Source: an uncultured Prevotellaceae bacterium
Lineage (GTDB): Bacteria > Bacteroidota > Bacteroidia > Bacteroidales > Muribaculaceae
Length of the DNA stretch: 64,000 nt
NCBI GenBank assembly: GCA_900320055.1
Contig: ONQS01000002.1
Coordinates: forward strand, 1 to 64,000
Direction of reading: 5' to 3'
Under the pieces are notes generated by a model that did not search any database, was not told the origin of the DNA, and saw only the letters and a program-made list of their open reading frames with translations. Position numbers and translations under genes: made by a program. Positions 57,875 through 64,000 of the stretch are shown here, piece by piece. Every line of letters starts with the position of its first letter. Position 1 is the first letter of the stretch.

Positions 57875-60565
57875 TTACGACTGCAACCTGGCGCGGGCGG
57901 CAACTTGACCGACCAGGAACACCGGCATGGTGCCCAGGATAATCCACAGCCAGTCCTTCAGTGCCAACGGCGCGCAGTTGAACAGCGGGTAGCAGTACTG
58001 CACGATACAGATCTGTCCCACAAAGATGACTGCTGCCACCGCCCAGAAGACCTTGCTGTCCTCCATGTTGTTAAACGCCCACTTGCCCGTGGCAAACGAC
58101 CTGGCGTTGAGCATATTCCAGAACTGCAAGAAGACAAACACGCTGAAGAACACGCCCATCTCGTAGGGGCTGATGTTGGGATTGATGCCGCGCATAAACA
58201 CGCGCCCGCCTTCGGCCTCACGCACAAACAGATAGTACATCACGATCATGAGCACGGCAAAGAGCATGCCGCTGATGAGGATAAACCGCATCATCGACGA
58301 GGTGATGATGCTCGCCTGCGAATCGCGAGGGCGCTGTTTCATCAGGATGCTGTTGGGCGGCAGCGAGGCCAGCGCCAGGGCGGCAAAGGTGTCCATGATA
58401 AGGTTAACCCACAGCATCTGGGTGACAGTGAGCGCCGGCTGCTTGCTGAAGAACGAGCAGATGGCCACAACCAGGCAGGCACAGACATTGACCGCCAACT
58501 GGAAGAGGATAAAGCGCTGGATGTTGCTGTAGAGCGAGCGGCCCCACAGCACAGCCTTGTTGATGCTGGTGAAGGAATTGTCGAGGATGGTGATGTCGCT
58601 GGCCTCCTTGGCCACGGCGGTGCCGTCGCCCATCGACAGTCCCACCTGGGCCGCATTGAGCGCCGGAGCGTCGTTGGTGCCGTCGCCGGTGACAGCAACC
58701 ACCTCGCCCTGCTGTTGCAGCAGGCGCACCAGGCGGGCCTTGTCGTCGGGACGGGCTCGGGCCATAACCTTGATGTGGGCGGCGCGCTGGGCGGCCTCGT
58801 CGTCGGTCATCGCGGCAAAATCGGTGCCGGTGATGATGGCATCATCGCCATCGCTGTCGGTCCACAGCCCCACCTGGCGGCCGATTTCGCGAGCCGTGGC
58901 TCCCGTGTCGCCTGTGACAATCTTGATCTTGACTCCGGCATTGAGGCTATCCTGGATGGCGGCAGGCACATCGGGGCGCACTGGGTCGCTGATGGCTACG
59001 ATGCCCAGCAGCGTCAGTGCAGGCACCTCGCCCGCCTGCAGGCGGTGTATCATTGCGTCCGCCTCATGGACGTCAGCCACCTCGGCACAGGCAAAAGCCA
59101 GGGTACGCATGGCCTTGGACTGATAGAGCGAGAGTTCGTCGGCCGTCTGCTGCAAGGTCACCCCTGCCACCGTCTGTTGGCAATGCCGCATGACAATCTC
59201 GGGCGCGCCCTTGACCAGCAGCAGGCATTGCCCGCTGGAGCGCTGCACAACGGTTGCCATATATTTTGTCATCGTCGAGAAGGGCAACTGAGCCACGGTC
59301 TCGACACTGTCGCGGATATCCATGTAATTCACACCCGCATCATGCAGCCAGAGCAGCAAGGCGCCCTCGGTGGGATTGCCCAGTGCCACGACTTGGCGCT
59401 CGTCGCTGTCGTCGAGAAAGGCGGTGCTGTTGCAGGCGATGCTCTCGCACACGAGTCGGCTCGCCTCGTCGTCGCCCATCGTGTCGCCCCCTTCCAGGCC
59501 ATAGAAGTGGGCCTGATAGACCTGCATCTTGTTCTGGGTGAGTGTGCCGGTCTTGTCGGTACAGATGACCGTGGCGGCGCCCATGGTCTCGCAGGCATGC
59601 ATGCGCCGAACCAGATTGTTGTGCTTCAGCATCTTGCGCATGCTCAGTGCAAGCGACAGGGTGACGCTCATGGGCAGTCCCTCGGGCACCGACACCACGA
59701 TGAGTGTGACGGCTAGCATCACCGTCTCGATAAAGTATTGGGCATCGGCCACAACGCCCTCGCTGCCCGACACGACGTATTCCAGCACACGGCCCAGCAC
59801 CAGCAGCCCCGCCATCACATAACTGCCGCGCGCGATGGTGCGGCCCAAGCGGTCGAGTTGCTGGGTAAGGGGGGTCTTGATGTGATTGTCGATCTGCGCG
59901 TCGCGGTACACCTTGCCATACTCTGTCATATCCCCCACCCGCTCGACGCGCATGGTGGCATGACCCTCGATGACGGTGCTGGCGCGCAACAGGGAATTAG
60001 CAGGATAGGTTGCCTCGGTGGCTTGGCTGGCCGCCTCGGCATCATGGGTCTTCCAGGTCGAGGGTTCGCCAGTGAACGAACTCTCGTCCACCCTGAGGTC
60101 GAAACTGTCGATCAAGACGCCATCGGCAGGCACCATCTCGCCCGTCTCGAGGATAACGATATCACCCACCACGATGTCCTGTCGCGGCACCTGGGTGATG
60201 TGACCGTCGCGCATGACCTTCACGCCCACATGGTCGTCGGTCTGGTTCAGGAGGCGGAACTTCTTGGCAGCGCCCACCTCGACCAGAAAGCCCACCAGCG
60301 TGGCCAGCACCACAGCGATGAGGATGCCCAGGGGCTCAAACAGCACGCTCATGCCGCTCTGGAGCCAGAAGTACTCATAGGCCGAGAGTCCCATCGACAG
60401 CACCAGTGCCACCAGCAGGATCTTGATCAGCGGGTCATCAAATTTGGCCAGGAACTGCTTCCACAGCGGTTCCCGCTCGGGAGGGGTGAGCACATTGATG
60501 CCATACCGCTCACGGCTGGCAATCACTTGTTGTATGGTTAAGCCTTTATCGTGTTGGCGTTTCAT
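57875..60565 (-). CDS. PMCA-type calcium-translocating P-type ATPase
   Basis: 896 residues. The P-type signatures are intact: PEGLP in the M4 helix, DKTGTLT with the phosphorylated Asp near residue 335, KGAPE in the nucleotide domain and TGDGTNDAPAL in the hinge. The N-terminal actuator and six C-terminal helices follow PMCA/SERCA-like bacterial pumps. It would export calcium from the cytoplasm. Confidence 0.93.
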   Translation of the reverse strand: MKRQHDKGLTIQQVIASRERYGINVLTPPEREPLWKQFLAKFDDPLIKILLVALVLSMGLSAYEYFWLQSGMSVLFEPLGILIAVVLATLVGFLVEVGAAKKFRLLNQTDDHVGVKVMRDGHITQVPRQDIVVGDIVILETGEMVPADGVLIDSFDLRVDESSFTGEPSTWKTHDAEAASQATEATYPANSLLRASTVIEGHATMRVERVGDMTEYGKVYRDAQIDNHIKTPLTQQLDRLGRTIARGSYVMAGLLVLGRVLEYVVSGSEGVVADAQYFIETVMLAVTLIVVSVPEGLPMSVTLSLALSMRKMLKHNNLVRRMHACETMGAATVICTDKTGTLTQNKMQVYQAHFYGLEGGDTMGDDEASRLVCESIACNSTAFLDDSDERQVVALGNPTEGALLLWLHDAGVNYMDIRDSVETVAQLPFSTMTKYMATVVQRSSGQCLLLVKGAPEIVMRHCQQTVAGVTLQQTADELSLYQSKAMRTLAFACAEVADVHEADAMIHRLQAGEVPALTLLGIVAISDPVRPDVPAAIQDSLNAGVKIKIVTGDTGATAREIGRQVGLWTDSDGDDAIITGTDFAAMTDDEAAQRAAHIKVMARARPDDKARLVRLLQQQGEVVAVTGDGTNDAPALNAAQVGLSMGDGTAVAKEASDITILDNSFTSINKAVLWGRSLYSNIQRFILFQLAVNVCACLVVAICSFFSKQPALTVTQMLWVNLIMDTFAALALASLPPNSILMKQRPRDSQASIITSSMMRFILISGMLFAVLMIVMYYLFVREAEGGRVFMRGINPNISPYEMGVFFSVFVFLQFWNMLNARSFATGKWAFNNMEDSKVFWAVAAVIFVGQICIVQYCYPLFNCAPLALKDWLWIILGTMPVFLVGQVAARARLQS

Positions 60566-60661
60566 TTGTCTGTTGTGGTCTATCTATTGATGTTTTGACA
60601 GTCTATGATACAAAAACCATGCCAAAACAACAACTAATTACAAACAACCAACAACCAGCAA

Positions 60662-61432
60662 CTAACGACCTATCTGCTTAGGCAACGGCTGACGCACAAA
60701 GCGCCGCTTGTTGAAGATCGAGTCCCAGCGCAGTTTGATCACGCCCCACAGCGCCTCAAAGAAGATGCTGCTGTTCATCTTGCTCGTGCCCAGCACGCGA
60801 TTGACAAACACGATGGGCACCTCCTTGATCTTGAAGCCCATACAGTGGGCCGTAAACTTCATCTCGATCTGGAAGGCATAGCCCTTGAACTCGATGGCAT
60901 CCAGATTGATCGATTGCAGCACCTCGCGGCGGTAGCACACATAGCCCGCCGTGGCATCACGCACCTGCATGCCCGTGACGAGCCTCACATAGGCCGACGC
61001 GTAGTAACTCATCAGCATCCTGCCCATCGGCCAGTTCACGACATTCACCCCCGAGATGTAACGCGAGCCCACGGCCACGTCGGCGCCACCAGTGGCACAA
61101 GCGGCCTGCAGTTCGTGCAGTTTGCCCACGGGATGGGAAAAGTCGGCATCCATCTCAGTCACATACTCATAGGTGTGAGCCAGCGCCCACTTGAAGCCTT
61201 CGATGTAGGCCGTGCCCAGGCCCTGCTTGCCCGCCCGCTTGAGCAGGTGCAGCCGTTCGGGCCACTGCGGCATCATCGACTCGACGATAGCGGCAGTGCC
61301 ATCGGGCGAATTGTCATCGACGATGAGCACATCAAACTGGTGCTCGGTCACCCCAAGCACGGCATTGATGATGTTACTGATGTTTTCCTTCTCGTTATAG
61401 GTAGGAATGATTACTAAACTGTCTGACTTCAT
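60662..61432 (-). CDS. Polyprenyl-phosphate mannosyltransferase (DPM1-like GT2)
   Basis: 256 residues. GT-A fold: IIPTYNEKENI, LIVDDNSPDGTA (nucleotide contact), EMDADFSHP (DxD) and QVRDATAGYVCYRREV. No C-terminal membrane domain, so the soluble DPM1 type. It transfers a sugar, likely mannose, from GDP to a polyprenyl phosphate at the membrane. Promoter at 61501-61508. Confidence 0.88.
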   Translation of the reverse strand: MKSDSLVIIPTYNEKENISNIINAVLGVTEHQFDVLIVDDNSPDGTAAIVESMMPQWPERLHLLKRAGKQGLGTAYIEGFKWALAHTYEYVTEMDADFSHPVGKLHELQAACATGGADVAVGSRYISGVNVVNWPMGRMLMSYYASAYVRLVTGMQVRDATAGYVCYRREVLQSINLDAIEFKGYAFQIEMKFTAHCMGFKIKEVPIVFVNRVLGTSKMNSSIFFEALWGVIKLRWDSIFNKRRFVRQPLPKQIGR

Positions 61433-61500
61433 CGGTGCTCAATCAAAATAAAGTAGAACTTCTAATATCAACAATTGTGTTGTCGCTGGTTGCGAAAATG

Positions 61501-61566
61501 CAAAGGTAGTACAAAAATTTGTGCAAATCGAGCACAATGCCAATTATTTTTTTTGAGCATTGTCGA
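61501..61566 (-). promoter_or_regulatory. Glycosyltransferase promoter with upstream hairpin
   Basis: Minus-strand TACCTTTG (61501-61508). Upstream 61525-61566 has CGAGCACAATGCCAA and TTGAGCATTGTCGAGA as pairing arms around a T-run, similar to the element at 56260-56300. Confidence 0.55.
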
Positions 61567-61727
61567 GATGCAGCCAAATTTATCTGAATTAATGAATAAA
61601 CGCATCGAGCCGCAGGATATTACAATTTTCCTCTCTTTTTTTTCTTTTTTTGTAACCCCTTGCACCAACCGAATCAGGGAATAATCAAAAAAAAGCGCCA
61701 AAAGATGCATAACACCAAGAAAAGCAT

Positions 61728-61735
61728 TACCTTTG
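61728..61735 (+). promoter_or_regulatory. -7 box for the DUF1599 operon
   Basis: TACCTTTG on the plus strand, 47 nt before the ATG. The 61433-61781 interval thus holds two divergent promoters and nothing else of note. Confidence 0.7.
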
Positions 61736-61781
61736 TAAGATTTTACAAAACGATCACAAGTTACAACCACTTGACAACAAT

Positions 61782-62336
61782 ATGCACGACACCAACAAAC
61801 AATACGATGAGGTGATAGGCCAGTGCCGCGAGTTGTTCATCAACAAGATGAAGGACTACGGGCCCTCGTGGCGCATCCTGCGCCCCCGCTCGGTCACCGA
61901 CCAGATCTTTATCAAGGCCAAACGCATCCGCACCCTGGAACTCAACGGCGAGAGCCTGGTGGGAGAAGACATCTGGCCCGAATTTATCGGCATCATCAAC
62001 TATGGCATCATCGGCCTGATACAGTTGCGCCTAGGCTATAGCGACGTCGTCGACATCAGCAACGAGCGCGCCCTGGAACTGTATGACCAACTCATCCAGG
62101 CGACCAAAGACCTGATGATCGCCAAGAACACCGACTATGGCGAGGCTTGGCGCGACATGCGGGTATCAAGTTATACCGACTTGATCCTCACCAAGATACA
62201 GCGCACCAAGGAGATAGAGAACCACAATGGTGCGACCCTTGTGAGCGAGGGCATCGATGCCAACTACCAAGACATGATCAACTACAGCGTGTTTGCCCTG
62301 ATCAAGCACAACGAGGGCTGTCACGACGACTGCTGA
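61782..62336 (+). CDS. DUF1599 domain protein
   Basis: 184 residues built from two repeats of the DUF1599 unit: KMKDYGPSWRILRPRSVTDQ with FIGIINYGIIGLIQL, and NTDYGEAWRDMRVSSYTDLI with YQDMINYSVFALIKH. It resembles nucleotide-pyrophosphohydrolase-type helical folds. Conserved in Bacteroidales next to a BT_3928-like gene, as here. Activity not established. Confidence 0.88.
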   Translation: MHDTNKQYDEVIGQCRELFINKMKDYGPSWRILRPRSVTDQIFIKAKRIRTLELNGESLVGEDIWPEFIGIINYGIIGLIQLRLGYSDVVDISNERALELYDQLIQATKDLMIAKNTDYGEAWRDMRVSSYTDLILTKIQRTKEIENHNGATLVSEGIDANYQDMINYSVFALIKHNEGCHDDC

Positions 62337-62413
62337 CCGTTGTCAATGACGGCGACCCGTCATTGAGCCATCCAGCAACCAATAACCAAGTATAGCAAAA
62401 CCAATCAACGGAA

Positions 62414-63742
62414 ATGACCATCACAGCATTCATAGGTGGGGTTAAAGGCGAGAAATGGTGCCAAATACTCACCCTGCTCATGCGGCTAACCATCGGCGGC
62501 GTGTTTATCTTCTCGGGATTTACCAAGGCCATCGACCCCTGGGGCACGTGCTATCGCGTGACCGACTATCTGGGCACCATGGGACTGATCGGGTGGACAG
62601 GCACGGCGCAGTTCATCGCCGTGGCGCTGGCCGCCCTCGAGACCGTGCTGGGCGTTGTCATCGCCGTCGGAGCCTATCGCCGCAGCGCGCCCTGGCTGGC
62701 ACTGGTGCTCATGCTGGTGATGACGCCACTGACGCTATGGCTGGCCATCAGCAATGCGGTGCCCGACTGCGGCTGCTTTGGCGACGCGGTGCACCTGAGC
62801 AACTGGGCCACCTTTGGCAAAAACGTGTTGCTACTGCTTGGCATCGGCTATCTGCTGATGTTTAACACCTCGCTGCGCGGCGTATACGGCCCTGCCGTCC
62901 AGTGGGTAGTGGTCGCATTGACGTTTGCCCTGGTGATGGCCATTGCCTATTATGGCTACTACGTGCAGCCGCTCATCGACTATCGTCCCTACCCCGTGGG
63001 CACACGCCTGGTCACCACGTCCGCCATCGAGGACAGCGACGAGGGCGAGGACGACTTTATCTTTGTCTACAGCAAGGATGGTCAGGAGCACGAGTTCACC
63101 ATCGACAGTCTGCCCGACGAGGATGACGGCTGGCAATATGTGACCCGCTACCATGCGCGCCGTCCCCACGGCAAGGTCATTGAGCAGCACGGCGACATAG
63201 GGAGTGGCATCGCCATCCTTGACGCTGACGGCAACGACATCAGCATCGACGTGCTGGGCGACAGCCATCACACACTACTGCTGCTGTTCCCCGACCTGCC
63301 CCATGTGGGTGTCGTCAACTCGTTTGCACTCAACGAACTCAACGATGCCGCCTTTGCCACTGGCACCGACGTCATCGGCCTCACGCCCGCCACAGCCCAA
63401 GAGATTGACTTGTGGCAAGACATCTCCATGGCCACCTACCCCATCTACAACATGGACGATAGCGAACTCAAGATGATTGCCCGCGGCAATCCCGCCGTGG
63501 TCTATCTTGAGGATGGCGTCATCGGCTGGAAACGCACCCTGTCGTCGCTCGATGGGGTGACGATGCCCGACCACTTCGGTGAACTGACCGACGACTACGA
63601 CCCCGACGCCATCATGACGGCGCTGATGCTGGCCTATCTGGCAGGAATGATCGCCCTGCTGATAATAAACCGCACCCACTTGGTGATCAAGCACCTGTTC
63701 TTCAGACAGAAGAAGGTCAACAACGATGCACCCACAACCTGA
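62414..63742 (+). CDS. BT_3928-like DoxX-type membrane protein
   Basis: 442 residues. A DoxX/MauE-like domain: MRLTIGGVFIFSGFTKAIDP, then four helices and the CGCFGDAV turn, followed by a thioredoxin-like extracellular part (VLGDSHHTLLLLFPDLPHVG) and C-terminal helix (MTALMLAYLAGMIALLIINR). It matches the BT_3928 family, which usually follows DUF1599 in Bacteroidales. Redox or membrane-maintenance role inferred. Confidence 0.85.
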   Translation: MTITAFIGGVKGEKWCQILTLLMRLTIGGVFIFSGFTKAIDPWGTCYRVTDYLGTMGLIGWTGTAQFIAVALAALETVLGVVIAVGAYRRSAPWLALVLMLVMTPLTLWLAISNAVPDCGCFGDAVHLSNWATFGKNVLLLLGIGYLLMFNTSLRGVYGPAVQWVVVALTFALVMAIAYYGYYVQPLIDYRPYPVGTRLVTTSAIEDSDEGEDDFIFVYSKDGQEHEFTIDSLPDEDDGWQYVTRYHARRPHGKVIEQHGDIGSGIAILDADGNDISIDVLGDSHHTLLLLFPDLPHVGVVNSFALNELNDAAFATGTDVIGLTPATAQEIDLWQDISMATYPIYNMDDSELKMIARGNPAVVYLEDGVIGWKRTLSSLDGVTMPDHFGELTDDYDPDAIMTALMLAYLAGMIALLIINRTHLVIKHLFFRQKKVNNDAPTT

Positions 63743-63779
63743 AACATCAACTCCCAGACATAAAACCCGATACAGACAA

Positions 63780-64000
63780 ATGATACTTAAAGAAGGACAA
63801 CCCATCGGTGAAAAATGGCACGTGGTGTACCTGATCAAGGAGAACCCCTATGCCGAGAGTTACCGCATCGAGGACGAGAGCGGCAACCCCTACTTCATGA
63901 AGATTTACCGTCTCAAGAACACGCCCGAAAAACTCATCCTGCCCGATGGTGATGTGGCCGAGATCGCCGCCTGCCGGCAATTGAACCACAAGAACATCGT
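63780..64000 (+). CDS. Protein-kinase-like protein, N-terminal part (cut by window end)
   Basis: 73 residues visible, MILKEGQPIGEKWHVVYLIK then ESYRIEDESGNPYFMKIYRL, the glycine-rich loop replacement and the beta3 Lys of a Ser/Thr kinase lobe, and ACRQLNHKNIV where a kinase has its alphaC Glu-helix and beta4. An in-frame ATG at 63726 would overlap the previous gene. Continues beyond the window. Confidence 0.65.
   Translation, partial: MILKEGQPIGEKWHVVYLIKENPYAESYRIEDESGNPYFMKIYRLKNTPEKLILPDGDVAEIAACRQLNHKNI

Noticed and set aside
57905-59716. 603-codon frame antisense to the calcium ATPase
   Set aside because: Shadow of a conserved P-type ATPase gene.

Overview
The window is a chromosomal segment of a Bacteroidota (Bacteroidales, probably Muribaculaceae- or Prevotellaceae-like) genome. 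The clues are the promoter form (TTG about 19 nt before TAnnTTTG, seen ahead of a dozen genes), a PorQ-type type IX secretion protein, a secreted protein with a type IX C-terminal sorting domain, DUF1599 beside a BT_3928-like membrane protein, and nearly no Shine-Dalgarno sequences in the host genes.

Left flank (1-8200): polynucleotide phosphorylase (pnp), a secreted M16 zinc peptidase, a CDP-alcohol phosphatidyltransferase next to an ATP-grasp protein (separated by a 9-bp tandem repeat), and tRNA-Ser(GCU).

A complete-looking prophage of about 41.9 kb (8187-50085) sits in the 3' end of that tRNA. It is bounded by a 15-bp direct repeat. The tyrosine integrase is at the left end and a divergent helix-turn-helix repressor at the right end. 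Almost everything between them reads leftward: early regulators, a CHC2/TOPRIM primase fused to a helicase, small accessory genes, tape measure, a secreted moron, prohead protease-scaffold, major capsid protein, a tail-tube-like protein, terminase, a phosphoribosyltransferase, hicAB, a three-gene cassette of unknown function, seven tightly overlapping small genes, portal, connector and tail-completion genes, a second tail-tube-like paralogue, a collagen-like fibre, tip proteins and a lysis cassette (putative holin, amidase, probable unimolecular spanin). It is a tailed phage, probably a siphovirus, with an unusual module order.

The most striking observations are regulatory. A repeated inverted-repeat operator overlaps divergent promoters at 22.4, 28.3 and 49.5 kb. 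The 28.3-kb copy drives a short terminated RNA whose body is complementary to the repressor mRNA leader (18 identical bases plus a G-U pair). Two clusters of small phage genes carry canonical AAAGGAGGTG ribosome binding sites, which is unusual for this phylum. There are also an iteron-like array at 37.5 kb, an attenuator-like leader at 24.9 kb, two hairpin-rich non-coding blocks (29.0 and 43.0 kb), and a pair of about 57-bp direct repeats that frame the hicAB plus three-gene cassette.

Right flank (50086-64000): the displaced tRNA terminator, a small membrane protein, a glyoxalase-like protein, a 45-residue membrane peptide, a secreted protein with a carboxypeptidase-regulatory-like domain, PorQ, DUF2007, MltG, mannose-6-phosphate isomerase, a type IX secreted protein, a PMCA-type calcium ATPase, a dolichol-phosphate-mannose-synthase-like glycosyltransferase, DUF1599, a BT_3928-like protein and the start of a protein-kinase-like gene. 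All family assignments come from reading motifs; no database search was possible.
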